Below, in pieces: positions 21,337 through 33,488 of a DNA stretch of 64,000 nucleotides. Source of the DNA: Tetracentron sinense (Eukaryota; Streptophyta; Magnoliopsida; Trochodendrales; Trochodendraceae); NCBI GenBank assembly GCA_015143295.1, contig CM026562.1:13792041-13856040 (forward strand). The letters are read 5' to 3'. How positions within the stretch are numbered: position 1 is the stretch's first letter; each line of letters opens with the position of its first letter. Both the position numbers and the translations under genes were made by a program. The notes under the pieces were generated by a model. That model saw only the letters and a list, made by a program, of their open reading frames with translations, was not told the origin of the DNA and searched no databases.

Positions 21337-21872
21337 TCTCTAAATTCACTTTAGACAATTGAAAACTAAGTTAAAATTTCTAATTTAATCAGGCTATTAA
21401 AAAATTAAAAAATTATGCTATAAAGAAACATGATAAGTGGATAAGCATCAAATTGAAAATATTCCAAATTTAACAAGCATGTAAAGGAAAAAAAAGATTA
21501 TTTTTGAATGGGTTGCATCCGTAAGGGTTGCCTACAATGTGATTGGATGGCTAACCAATTAAGTTACCAGTTCCCGGTTCGATTCTGAGCCCCTCCCTAT
21601 ATAAAATCTATTCCTTGCTTCAAATACTAATGTCGATTGAAACTTCTCTTTAATTATATCACAAGCCGCCATTTGATTTTAGCAAGCAAGTTAATTCAGT
21701 CAAACACTTAAACTCCACTTGATTTAGACATGTAGGTACATATAAATGTCAGATTCCATCTATCAAGATATCCCACCAATTTAATCAAAAAAAGTTACAA
21801 AACATAGCATAAGTATACATAGAGAGAATACATCGTCATCCATCTTGCGAACGCTCATATGCACATCCAACC
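21337..21872 (+). repeat. Dispersed direct repeat, copy 2
   Basis: Partner of 15166-15713 in the same orientation. It differs by substitutions and by a small insertion near 21405. Here the B-box-like GGTTCGATTCTG is better kept (about 21577). The flanks on both sides are not LTRs. Confidence 0.88.
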
Positions 21873-21904
21873 CCTTCCTAACAACATCAACTCTCTCGAT
21901 CCCA

Positions 21905-22110
21905 CTGTTCTTAGGGCTGTCAATGGATTGGATGTGGGCTAGATTTGGCTATATCTGAATCCAATCCGATTATCCGAATCCAATTTGAGATATATCGGAT
22001 TCTAAATTACCAAAATCGAATTTGAATCCGATTATTTTTAAGATTCAAATCAGATTCGAATACGGTCCGATTAATGTTTATTTCTTAAAAAAATTATTTT
22101 AACGAGAAAT
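21905..22110 (+). mobile_element. hAT-type terminal fragment, tentative
   Basis: GGGCTGTCAATGGATTGGAT followed by repeated AATCCGAT/GATTCGAAT words resembles a common terminal sequence of plant non-autonomous hAT elements. The opposite terminus was not found. Weakly supported. Confidence 0.35.
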
Positions 22111-22299
22111 TACATGATTAGGTTGTACTTTTATTCATATTACATCCAAGTAATTAGAATCATTATATTTTTAAAAATAAGTTACATATATAGTTAATAA
22201 TCTTTAGATATCACATCAACTTTTTTTTCACATATTATCACATCAACTTTTTTACATGATTTAAAAAATTATAATAATTTTATTTTTATTTTTTATTTG

Positions 22300-23215
22300 G
22301 AGTTGTACAGTAGGGGTTGCTACCAATTTCTCCCCATAGAAGGAGAATGGGGCTAACATTTTCGATTTGATTTGATTTGTAGATTTTCAGATTTATATTT
22401 GATTATGAGAATCGATACTGTTTCAGTGTTCGGGCCATAACTCTATGACCGTAACTCCGATTTTGGTTTGTAAGTATATCGTTTCGAAACCGTTAAAAAG
22501 ATCTACAACTTTCATAGAGAAAGTTTTTCCAGAATCAATCGTTTTGAAGGTCAAAATCTCAGTCGAAAATCCAAAGCAGGATAATCATAATAGAAAGTGG
22601 AGTTTATCTCTAACTTAATATGCAAGAAAGAAGATTCTAATTGGATTAAAATTTAAAAAGAGGACTTGATCTACAAGTTAGCAATCAAGGGGTGTATAAA
22701 TAGACCCCATAGGGTGGAACGTCCACCACAAGAGAACCTCTCTCTCTCTCTCTCTCTCTCACGTTTTTCTCTCCCTCTCTCCAAAAGTGTACGACCACCT
22801 TTAGTTCATCTCTCTTGGTTTTTGGTTTTGATCTTAAATAATATCAGAACCAATCTTTAAACATAAAGATTCACTCTTTATTGATCAAGAAATGATCTTA
22901 CATTCAAGAAAGGATCTTGCATTCAAGAAAAGAATAAAAGATCATATAACTTGAATTGGAAGGACCATTAACTTCCATTAGAGAAAAACTTTAGAGGATT
23001 AAAGAAGGTTCGTGTGAATCGCGAATGAGACTTTTTACTTATGAAGTTTTGCGGGTAGCATTCTATCATTCAAATCATGGAATAGACTTATCAATTTCAT
23101 AGTCGCAAAGGCGATTGTTATTTTATCATTCATTGAATAAAATCAATTAGAACTATAGTCAGATCTTGGGATTCAATGTTTGCCCCCCAAGAACTATTTT
23201 TCTAAAATTAAGAAG
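22300..23215 (+). mobile_element. LTR-like promoter segment, unclassified
   Basis: A TATA box (GTGTATAAATAGACCC at about 22692) is followed by a CT microsatellite at 22738-22760, a layout seen in LTR promoters and leader regions. No primer site or coding sequence is seen, and the limits are uncertain. It merges at the right into the copia LTR piece. Confidence 0.4.
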
Positions 23216-23819
23216 AGACATATTTTCATGAAAAATAACTATTGATCAATCTATAAACAATCATCATTCACTAGAAGCTGAATTTCTCACATCTTTAGTG
23301 AAAAACCCAAAATCCCCAATCCTTTGTTATTGAGTTATTCAACTCCAACTGTTGAGTGATTTTATTAGAGCTTGAAAGAGATCTTATCCAGCTCATCTAA
23401 GGAGCATTTCTCAAGATTGTAAACTCCTCATACTTATTGTACTGAGAAAGTCAAGAATCGGTGGATTCTTGCATTGAAGCAGGAAGCTTCGGAAAATGTT
23501 AAGAGAGAGTGTTCTCTTGCAAAATAAGGTGTGACCCGGAAAAGAATTGTAAAGATTTGGGTTTCACCCGAAAGAAGTCTGTGCGATTAGTGAAATCGTG
23601 GTGAATTCTCTAGCGGGGCGTAAGCAGATTACTGAACTTTGTGAAGAAACTCTTTGTGTTTGCCTACTCTAACTCTCTCTTTATTTTTCTTTATTGCTAT
23701 AATTTAGAATTGTAGTTGCATTCCCTTGTTAATTTAATTCCGCAAAAAAAGACTCAATAGAAATTTAAATTTTTCAAGAACTTATTCACCCCCCCCTTTA
23801 GGATCAATACTTAGGCAAT
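23216..23819 (+). mobile_element. Copia LTR, 3' part
   Basis: It matches the last 550 bp or so of the LTR at 28299-29642: the AGGAGCATTT block, a GTGTTCTCTTGCA block, a C-rich tract (TTCACCCCCCC) and the final GGCA. The left part is missing. It is followed directly by the extra ORF, without primer site, gag or pol, so a large internal deletion is inferred. Confidence 0.75.
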
Positions 23820-23820
23820 A

Positions 23821-24090
23821 CTTTTCATTCTTAAAATCAACGAAGGCAGAGGAAAAATTCTTGGAGATTTTCTCTAAGCGTGTTCCAGTATATGGTAAGG
23901 TCGTAAATTTTTCCGTATTCAAAGATAATGGATTAGATTTTATTGCTGATCTTTTCAAATCCTTGCATTGGACTTCTTTTTTAGAATCCAAAGAACCCAT
24001 GTATCCTGACCTTATTCGCCAATTTTACTCACTTTAAATTTGATCAGGCCACCTCTACTGTCACCTCTCGTGTCCATGGGAAGGACATAT
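23821..24090 (+). pseudogene. Extra copia ORF (plant transposon protein domain), first part
   Basis: It encodes a segment homologous to residues of the 60235 ORF: FKSLHWTSFLES and YPDLIRQFY correspond to FKSLQWTSFLES and HPDLMRQFY. One frameshift lies near 24030. The ORF continues at 26442 after removal of an inserted gypsy LTR. In SIRE/Maximus-type copia elements an ORF of unknown or envelope-like role sits between pol and the 3' LTR, and this fits that position. I do not assign a function. Confidence 0.7.
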
Positions 24091-26441
24091 TGTCACGCAC
24101 CAAAATACCACCTGAGAGTTATAATACTTTGGCGACGTGACTTATTCTTAAAACCATCATCCAAGGAGTATACAAGGCATGCCAAATAGTGAAACTGAAA
24201 ATTTCTTCTATATAAATGTTCTTCCAAGTGTTATCATAAACAAACAACTGAATAAAGACTACAATAAGTACAAAAGGGTACAACACTTGAGTTACCAACT
24301 CAAGCCCACATGAAAATTCCCCAAAAGAAAATCCCAAATTACATGTCTCTCACTCAACCCAACCCTAAGGCCACATGCCAAGACTCCTAACATTTGGATG
24401 ACAATCCTAAGCAAACTCCTACTCTCCATGAACCGCCTCGATCCAAGGAACCAGAGTACATATATCGTATGGTGTACCTACCGACATCAATAGGTACGGC
24501 TGAGTATGGAATACTCAGCGAGTACAAACTACTAGCCAATAATAGTAATAACAATACTATGTCATGCGTGGTACAGTTCATCATCACATATATATAATCA
24601 GAGTGTGGAAGCTCTAGATAAAACAACAAATGTAATTCTCGAACATCATATTTAAATCATACTTTATGTTCATGCTTTAACCAAAACGTATTTCAATTAC
24701 CTTGTGAGTCTTGTGAGTTCCTTGTGCATCTTATGAAATTATTCTTTTCACTTATCTTATTTGGCTAGTACCCAAACTATGAAATGGACGGACATACTAG
24801 GATCTTGTCATGTTTAACTAGTACCTGAACTATGAAATGGATGGACATACTAGCGGCTTATCTTGGTTAATTAGTACCTGAACTATGAAATGGACAGACA
24901 TACTAGTGGCTTGTCTTGCTTTACTAATGCTCGAACTATAATGAGACGGAACACATTAGCATCTTGTCTTGACTTGACTAGTGCCCGGATTATGGTGGAA
25001 CATAACACACTAGCATCCTTGTACTTACTTTACTAATGCCCGAACTATAATGGAATGGAACACATTAGCAAATTAACTTGCTTTACTAATGCCCGGACTA
25101 TGGTGGAACAGAACACATTAGCATCTTGTCTTGTTTTTCTTGTGAGCCAGATATGACATATCCTTGGATATGCCCTATCCTTGAGCGACCCAAAGTTCGG
25201 CTTTATCATTCGTGTTATAATCACTTGTCTTATTCTTGATTTTAGTTCATATACTTATAATAGAAAAATCGGTTCGTTTATGCTTGCGTGCTCGTGCATA
25301 ACAATTGGTGACATCGTGGTGACATGAAACTAAAACATCATATAGCATTTCAACATTTATATAAACATGTGAGACTTGATAGGGAATACATAGAGCATTT
25401 TATCAAAGTACTAAATTGGGAAAAACTCCTTAAATCATATTTGCATAATCTTAGTTTAAGTCTCATACAAGCATTTCCTCAAACATGTGATACTCAACTT
25501 TTCCTTGGGTCTTTTAACTCATGTTTTCATAACCAACATTTCATCAAACACCTTGTGTGCATTCATTATGCGTACATTGCCCTTTCCCATTTTCCATCAC
25601 ACAACAACATCCAATTCCTACATGGCATCCAATCGCCTCAACTATCCATCCATTCCACACATTATCACCACTTATTTAAATCTTCACATTTTAGGGAACA
25701 TGATATATTTCAAGAAAAAGGAAAGTACAATATCAAACCACAATCATTTTTAAGGAAAACTTAGGTTATTACTAAGCTAACTAGGAGAGTGTACTAACCT
25801 TGAGGATTAACTCATAATCTTGAAGAAAAACCCTCCTTGATTTGGAATCTAGGCTTGAAGAAGAAGCACTACCTCGGAATGGAAGATCTTTGCTTGATGG
25901 GGGAAGATCCAACCTTGATTTGGGCTTCACCCTCTTCAATCCACAAACCCTCCTTGAAGATCTCCCTAATCTTTCTTCTCCTATCAATCCCTCTTAGGTT
26001 TAGGAAATCCCCAAAAATCCCCAAATGAAGCCCCATTTATAGGCAAAGGGTTTAAGACCCTCAATTCTGAAATCGCCACCCGCGTGCGATTGATCGAACA
26101 CCAATTGCGATCGATCGCAGATCCCAGTGTGAGCGATCGTACCTGGGGACGATTTGTTGCACTTGAACCAGAGAGTTTCTGTACCAATTTCCCCTGTATG
26201 CGATTAATTGCACACCACCTACTATCAATTGCACTTGCACCCGAAAGTTTTTCCTAATTTTTCTCTGACTGCGATCGCACCTTACCTGCGATCGATCGTA
26301 CATCCCATTTTCTGAATTTTTTCACCTTAGACCCCTTGGGGTGTTTCCAAACGTGTACCCATCATCCTTAGGGCACTAACCCCCTCCATATACCACCACT
26401 AGTTTATCTCTAACCATGTACAAAAGTTCTGGGGTTCTACA
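24091..26441 (-). mobile_element. Solo gypsy LTR (LTR C), complete, antisense in the extra ORF
   Basis: The complete LTR is about 2.35 kb. It begins TGTCACGCACC (inverse of the LTR 3' end) and ends GGGGTTCTACA (inverse of the LTR start). Flanking pentamers CATAT and CAAAT differ by one base, consistent with an aged 5-bp duplication. Removing it rejoins the extra ORF in frame. It carries a minus-strand TATA box (26033-26043) and, upstream, GCGATCGATCGC-type palindromes (26083-26305). No internal gypsy sequence remains, so internal sequence was probably lost by LTR-LTR recombination. Confidence 0.85.
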
Positions 26442-27890
26442 CAAATCCTCTACTAAACAACAACTTCAACATACTTTTCATATTTCCAGTGGTGAATTCC
26501 AAATCTACATGACCAACCAATGGGCTGTCCACCCAATTTTCAATGAAATTAATGCATTGAAACTCATTTGCACAAACAAGGACATCCCTAAATCCTTTCA
26601 ACCCAGAATCAAGGACCTCACCCTAGAAGCTAGGTTGATTCACCACATAATCACCTATAACCTCATTCCTAGAGCAGGGGGTAGAGACTTTGTGACTCTC
26701 TATGATGTATTCTTGATGTGGTGCACCCTCACGACTAAGCATGTTGACTTAGATTTCATCGTTGTGCATGTCATGTTGGATGCTTCTAAGAGGAACTCAA
26801 GTTGCCTACCTTTTGGGCAAGCCCTTACCTCGAGTCTTCAAATCCTTCAAAGTTCCCTTATCAAATTATGGCGATAGAGTGGATGTCTCAGATTCTGATT
26901 TTTACTCCAGGGCTACCATCATGAGGATGGGCTATGTATGGGTTGAAGAACACTATGTATGGGTACCCAAGCTCATTCCTTCAGTCATTCCGGCTCCTAT
27001 TTCAGCTCCAGTCTTAGATCCTACTCCTGTCATTCCAACTCCCTCTGCACCTGGACCATCTGCTTTAGCTCTAGGACCTTCTGAGATTCCCTCCTTGTAA
27101 GCAATAGCAACAGAGACATAGACACTAGAGCCAGAGATTCTTGAGTCATCATATCGGAGGGAGGACTCACCTCATTTTGAGGATGCTGGACCATTCATGT
27201 ACCATGAGTCCCCGAAGAGACCTGATATGTCAGCTGATCAGATGAGCCTATTGATGGGCCAGATTGCTTCTGTTAGGACTAACATGGAGAGTTTGCTAAG
27301 TTTTTAGTTTGTGATAAGGGAAAGCATGATGAGTTTTCAGACTAAGATTAGAGACAGTTTGCTGGGCTTTCAGGCAGAGACTAGAGATAGGTTGACTTCT
27401 CTTGAGTCTAGTATTGCCAGTCTCCACATAGATTCGAGACATATCATTGAGGCTTTGGATACTGTTGTGGGGCCTGTGAGTGCAGACATGGATATATTGA
27501 AGAATAGAGTGGATACTACCTCTGAGTTTGTTCAGAAGAAGGCACAACTTGCCTCTGAGGAGTTTATCACTATAGGTAAACCTTTGTCTATTCTAGAAGG
27601 GAAGTCAGACTTTGTTGGGCATAAGCTCCGATCTCAGGCTCCTATCATTCATGAGTTAGCTTCTCAAGTGACTCAGGTAGCCATTGAGTTGATGGCTATC
27701 AGGACTCGCTTGGCTCACATTCGAGTACCATTGGATGTAGAGGTATCTGTGAGATCCCAGGAGACCCCAAGAGAGACCCCAGAAGCAGGTTATTTCTAGT
27801 GATAGCTCTCCAAGTGATCCCAAGGGAAAGAAGAAGGTGCCTTTGTCTAAAGAGCATAAGAAGAGGAAGAGAGAAGAAGACAAATGAAGA
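26442..27890 (+). pseudogene. Extra copia ORF, second part
   Basis: This continues the ORF begun at 23821. The first segment (to about 26875) contains a well-kept domain with the block FQIYMTNQWAVHP and matches the 60640-60960 region of the other copy. A proline-rich linker follows, then a C-terminal coiled-coil-like region (27311-27799) with heptad-like SFQTKIRDSLLGFQAETRDR. A lysine-rich end (KKKVPLSKEHKKRK type) is reached after a frame change. A frameshift near 26870 and a stop near 27307 break it. Role unknown; the position is that of the envelope-like ORF of SIRE-type elements. Confidence 0.65.
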
Positions 27891-28298
27891 TTTTTTAGCT
27901 GTTTGTGCTTATTTTTTTTATGATGCCAAGGGGGAGAAAACTATGAATGGAAATGTGATTTTTTTTGTGAATGAATGAATGTGAATGAAATATTTTGGCA
28001 TGCTTTTTGTAATTGACATGATATGTCTCAACTTTGATATACTTGTAAATGTCAATATTCTAATATGAATGGATCTTTATTTCTTAATATTCTTGATTGG
28101 ATGTTGGATGATTGAAAGTGAATGTCTTTGAATGATTATCAATGATCTAAAATATACATACAAATTGAAAAATGACAATATATATGAATGCATATGTTTA
28201 GGAGGAGCCAACCTAAATTTTTTTTATCGAAAATATATATTAGGGGAGCTTATTCCCATTTTATTGCATTAATTTGTCATCATAAAAAAGGAGGAGAT
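27891..28298 (+). other. Region between extra ORF and 3' LTR with two polypurine tracts
   Basis: A purine run AAGGGGGAGAAAA at about 27927 follows the ORF, and a second, AAAAAAGGAGGAGA, abuts the LTR at 28299. The second is in the position of the plus-strand primer. The same two-tract arrangement recurs at 63516 and 63869. Confidence 0.65.
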
Positions 28299-29642
28299 TG
28301 TTAGCCTAAAGGTTACAACCCTGTGTACCCCTAATAATTTTGATGATAACATAATAATGAAATGATGATTTTTGTACTAATGGTTCTATGAAGTTTATGT
28401 AAAATTCAGATTACAAGAACATTAACCCAACACTCAAAGCATGATGTATGGAAAAGACTCCACATATCCAAGATGAACCAATCAAGAAGAATCATCCATA
28501 TTCAAAGTTAAAAGTCAAGATCAATCCCAAAGTCTTAGTTGGATCATCAACAACAACAAAGATCATGAAGACCTATTTAAGTTGGAAGATCCAAGATCAA
28601 GTTGAAGACTATCTTTCAAGAAGATTCAAAGTAATTTTTATTTATTTGAAAGATTTTAGGACTTATGTAAAAAGTCTTCAATAGTTTGGAAAGTTGAAAT
28701 ATTCAAAGCCTAGATTGGCCTTAGGAAGCCATGACTAAAATGCAAATCATTCCAAGGCCCTAGGACATATTAAAATATTGATAAAATCATGTTAATGGGA
28801 TATAAAAGACCTAGGAATTCATTCCCATCTCATTGGTCTTAAAAAGATGAGTTTTCTGTTGAAAAATAGAGGATTCGTTGACGAGTGGAAGAAACAGTAT
28901 CTGAATTTCAATTAAGAAGTTTCACTCGTCAATGACTAGAGAGTGCACCAATGCACTCGTCGACGACTGCTTGCGGGAACACTCCAACGGCTAAAACCGC
29001 ATTAAATAAGTTCTCAACAGCTATATCGAATCAACAACTATAAATTGAGTTCATTCATGAACATCAAACATTACTTGAACAACAATTGATCAAATCATTA
29101 AGTTGCATAGAAATCCCAAACTCTCATTATAAGAGCTTTCAACTCCCATTCTTTTGAGATATTTTTAGAGTATTGACTTCAATCTTATTCAGCTCATTAA
29201 GGAGCATTTTATCAGGATTCAAATCCAAACACTCATTTGTATTAAAGAAAATCAAGAATCGAGGTTTCTTGTCCGTGAAGCCGGATAGCTTTGTAAAGAA
29301 AAGAGAGGGTGTTCTCTTGCATTGAAGGTGGTAATCCTCGCCTGCAAAAGGAATGTAAAGGTTTGAACTTCACCCGGGAAGAAGCTTGTGCGATAGTGGA
29401 TCGTGTTGAAACCTATGAGCCAGAGAGCTTGAGGCGGGGACATAGGCTGGAATTGCCGAACCTCGATATCAAATCTTGGTGTTTGTTTTCCTTATCTTTT
29501 ATCTCTCTTTCATCTTTTCATTACTAGAATCTATATCTTGTTAAATTAGCTTAATCTTAAATTTCGCAATAATTGACTAAGGTAGAAATTTAAATTTTCC
29601 ATTGACCCTAATCACCCCCCTCTAGGGTCATTTTACTGGGCA
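28299..29642 (+). mobile_element. Copia 3' LTR, complete
   Basis: It starts TGTTAGCCTAAAGG next to a polypurine tract and ends with a C-rich tract and GGGCA. A TATA box (ACTATAAATTG at 29037) lies about 70 bp downstream of palindrome-like CTCGTCGACGA motifs (28868-28970). It serves as the 3' LTR of the gag-pol-deleted element to its left. It is followed at once by a second, truncated LTR of the same family. Confidence 0.85.
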
Positions 29643-30524
29643 ATATGATCATTTTGGTACTAATGTTTCTATGAAGTTTATGTAAAATTCAGATTATAAG
29701 AGCATTAGCCTAACATTCGAAGCATAATCTATGGAAAGCACTCCACATGTCCAAAATGAACCATCAAGAAAAAGCCTTCGTATTAAAAGTTGAATTCAAG
29801 TCATAAAAGCAAATCAACAAGAAGACAAAGTCCTACTTTCAAGTGCACCAGAACACTTGAAAGATCATGAAGGCATATTCAAGTTGGAAGATCCAAGATC
29901 AAGTTAAAGACTATCTTTCAATAAGGTTTAAAGTCTTTATTTATTTATTTGAAAGAGTCTACGATCTTTGAAAAAAATCCTCAAAAGTATGGAAAGTTGA
30001 AATGCTCAAAGCCTAGATTGACCTTAGGAATTCATGACTTAATTGTATATCATTCTAAGTCCTTAGGAAATCTTAAAATATGATTAAAATCATATTAAAG
30101 GGGAGCCAAAAGACCAAGGAAATTATTTCCATCATATTTGTTTTTATAAGATGAGTTTTTTGTAGAAATATAGAGGACTCGTCGACGAGTGGGACTGTGG
30201 TCTAAGCACTCGTTGACGAGTGAAGAAATAGTAGTTGCGGATTGAATTTGGCAGCTTCACTTGTTAATGACTGAGCAGTGCTCTGGTGCACTCATCGATG
30301 ACTGCTTGTAGGAACCAACTCCAACGACTAGTTTTTAAACGACTATTTTTGCATTAAATGATCCCCCAACGACACTATTTATCATTCACCTATAAATTGA
30401 GTTCATTTATGGATATCAAACAACTATTGAACTACCATTGATCAAATCATTAAATTGTATTCAATTCTCATCAAGTTCATTTATGGAAAACCTAGAAATC
30501 CCCAATCTCTGTATACGAGCTATT
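29643..30524 (+). mobile_element. Copia 5' LTR of the large nested element, truncated at both ends
   Basis: It matches the LTR at 28299-29642 from about position 65 onward, so it lacks the TG terminus. It also lacks the last roughly 450 bp, joining directly to the primer site. CTCGTCGACGAG-type palindromes lie at 30177-30305 and a TATA box (CCTATAAATTG) at about 30389. Confidence 0.75.
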
Positions 30525-30536
30525 TGGTATCAGAGC
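30525..30536 (+). other. Primer binding site, copia
   Basis: TGGTATCAGAGC, a perfect match to the initiator tRNA-Met-complementary site used by many plant LTR elements. Confidence 0.9.
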
Positions 30537-30589
30537 CTAGTCCTTATAGAATTTCTGGTTTAACAACCTTAGAGAAAAGATCAATATAT

Positions 30590-31702
30590 ATGGCAAACAA
30601 TACTTTTGCAACTAGCTTAGGAGAGGGCCAATCGACCACTAGGCCTCCACTGTTCAATAGGGAAAATTACAACTAATAGAAAACCCGGATGATGTACTAC
30701 ATCCAAGCCCTTGACTATCAATGCTGAAAAGTGATAGTCAATGGCCCATTCCTTCCAACAAAAATTGTTAATGAGGTAGAAATACCTAAAGTTGAGAAAG
30801 AATGGATCGAGGCCGACATTAAACTCATTCAAATAAATGTTAGGGCAATTAGCAACTTGTATTGTGGTTTAAGCCCACAAGAGTTTAATAGATTGTCAGG
30901 ATGTGACACAACCAAGGCGATTTGGGATAAACTCCAAGTCACCTATGAGGGCACTAATCAAGTAAAGGAAGAAAAGATTAGTATGATAGTTCATAAGTAT
31001 GAACTTCTTAAAATGGAAAAAGGATGAATCCATTGGTAGTATGTTTACTAGATTTACAAACATTATTAATGGCTTAAAAGCCCTTGGGAATGTGTACTCT
31101 AATACAGAAAATGTGAGGAAAGTTCTTCGTTCACTACCAAAGAGTTGGGCTCCCAAAGTAACAGCTATTCAAGAAGCTAAGGATCTCACAAAATTGGCTA
31201 TGGATGAGCTACTAGGATCCTTAATGACACATGAGATAATTATGAAGGATCAACAAGAAGAAGAGCCCAAAGCCAAAAGGGACTTGCCTTGAAGTCCACA
31301 CAAGAGAGTGAGGATGAAGAAAGTAATGAGAAGAATGATGATATTGCCCTCATGACAAGAAAGTTCAAGAAATTCCTCAAGCATAAGAAGAATTTCAAGA
31401 AGAGGCCATTCAAGAAGAATTTCTCCAAAGAAGTAGCTAAAGGGGAATCAAGCAAGAAGGATCTCATCATATGTTTTGAGTGCAAGAAATTGGGACACAT
31501 CAAGATTGAATGTCCTCAACTCAAGAAGAGCCAAAGATATAGAAAAAGGTCTATGAAGGCAACTTGGGATGATTCCGAAGAAAGCGGATCCGATTGCTCA
31601 AGTGATGAGGAGGTAGCCAACCTATGTCTCATGACAAATGAGGATGAGGTAATTCCTTCTCAAAATGAATCTCTTACTTATGATGAAATTAGAGATGCAT
31701 TT
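30590..31702 (+). pseudogene. Copia gag (SIRE/Maximus-like), broken
   Basis: It starts MANNTFATSLGEG and has the same domain order as the minus-strand gag at 1-1299: DUF4219-like, UBN2-type, basic stretch, and zinc knuckle CFECKKLGHIKIEC. Stops near 30676 and 30721 and frameshifts near 31020 and 31290 inactivate it. The frame is split exactly at 31702 by a solo LTR and continues at 33489-33494. Nucleocapsid role in the element particle. Confidence 0.88.
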
Positions 31703-33488
31703 TGTTAGCCTTAAGGTTACAATCATATGACCCTTATTAGTTTAATAATGACATAGATAATGAAATGACTCTTGTAATACTAATGTCCTTCATGAGCAAT
31801 TTAATCTACAATATTCAAGAATTAGAGAAGGGATTTCAAGCAAATTTAAGAACCTTCAATGATAAAAACCAAGTCAAGGCATGATGAAAATTCTAAATCA
31901 AAGCTTCAAGAAGATGTTCAACTATAAGCAAAAAAGAATTTTGGAAGATTGTCTTGAAGACACTGCTGCTGACGACCATTGAAGCCAAAGGATCATCCTC
32001 ATCAAGGTCTTAGTCTAGGTAGCAAGTGTGGTCTGTCTAGGATTTCTTGTAAAAATCCTCAAGTGGTTGATTTGTTGAAAAAACTCAAAATACCTTAGAT
32101 TGACCATAGGTCCATTGAACAAATATTAAAATATGATTAAGGACCTTAAAACATGTTCATCATACTCATAAATGTTAAGTACAAAACCTTGGAGTCAAAT
32201 CATATCTTAAAGGTTTTGAAAATGGATTTTGCAAACAAATTTTGCCTATCCAGCCGATCAGATAGGCAATCCAGCTGATTAGGCAGACCATCCAGTCGAT
32301 TAGGCAAGCCCTGTGATCTAATGGATAGAACACATTTTTCTGCATGTTCTGATCGAGTTGATTCTCTTTGCAAATCTATTTTAGATCATTCTAAAGATCA
32401 TTATGAGTTGTTAATCATGTTTTACTAACATATTAAAAGACTTTGGAATTCGTGCAAATCATTAAAATCAAAGAAAAATCATTAAAAATAAGAAAAACCA
32501 AAAATTGGAAACTTTTTGGTCTATCCAGCCGATCAGGTGGACCATTCAGCCAATTAGATGGCCATCCAGCCAATCACTCCTTCCTCTAATAGACTGGATA
32601 GAACAAAACTTCATAAAACCTGTTTTTGTGATTCAGCTGATCAGGAAACTGATCCAGGCGATCAGGCAGCCATCCAGTCGATCAGGAGGCTCCTCTAATC
32701 GATGAGATAATTAAGAAAAATTCTGAAAACCCGTATTTAATGCCAACGACTATATTTACAACGGGTATTTCGCATTCAATGCTCATCGAACTGTAATAAA
32801 TTTCAGATCACTATAAATATAAGTGACCTTTGACTAATCTAAGAAGAGTACACTCACTCTTACACTGTTTCATTGAAATCATTCACTTGAGCTAAAAATC
32901 CCAAAAATCTGAAAAACGATACTCTGTTTTTCTCTTTGAGCTAAATTCCAATCTTCCACTTGAGAGATTTATTAGAGCTTGCTATTCCATTCCAATCCAA
33001 CTCTTAAAGGAGTTTTTTTTTTCGGATTTAATATCCAAAGTCTTTTATTGTATCCATTCAAGAACCTGCGTGTTCTGCTTGTGAAGCTGCTGCTTCAGTA
33101 TAACAGAGAGGGTTGTGCTCTGTTGGTTGATGGTTCAGCTCTGACCGAAAGAGGGGTTGTTGAAGGTTCCATCTCGACCGAAAGAGAGATTGTAAAAGGG
33201 TTTAGGCTTCACTAGATTAAGAAGTCTGTACAGTCATGGATTGTAGTGGAATCCTCTAAGCGGGTGCTGCTTGAGGTGGGGAGTAGGCTGGGTTTACCGA
33301 ACTTCCAAAACAAATCTGATTTGCATTCCTTATCTCTTTCTCTTCTTCTTGTGCTTTACTTTTCATAATTTAAGTTTAGCTAAGCTACATTTCCCTCTGT
33401 TTTTTTAATTTCAACATTTAAAGGGAAATTTTTTTTAACTGCCATTGACCCTATTCACCCCCCCTCTAGGGTCCTTATCTGGGCAACA
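31703..33488 (+). mobile_element. Solo copia-type LTR inserted in gag
   Basis: It runs from TGTTAGCCTTAAGG to the C-rich tract and GGGCAACA. Flanking pentamers CATTT and CCTTT differ at one base, and removing the LTR plus one copy restores the gag frame (...DAF then DDLY...). It has a TATA box (ACTATAAATAT at 32810). Upstream, at 32240-32700, lies a cluster of CCAGCCGATCAGG-like repeats. It is a relative, not a close copy, of the LTR at 28299. Confidence 0.88.
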
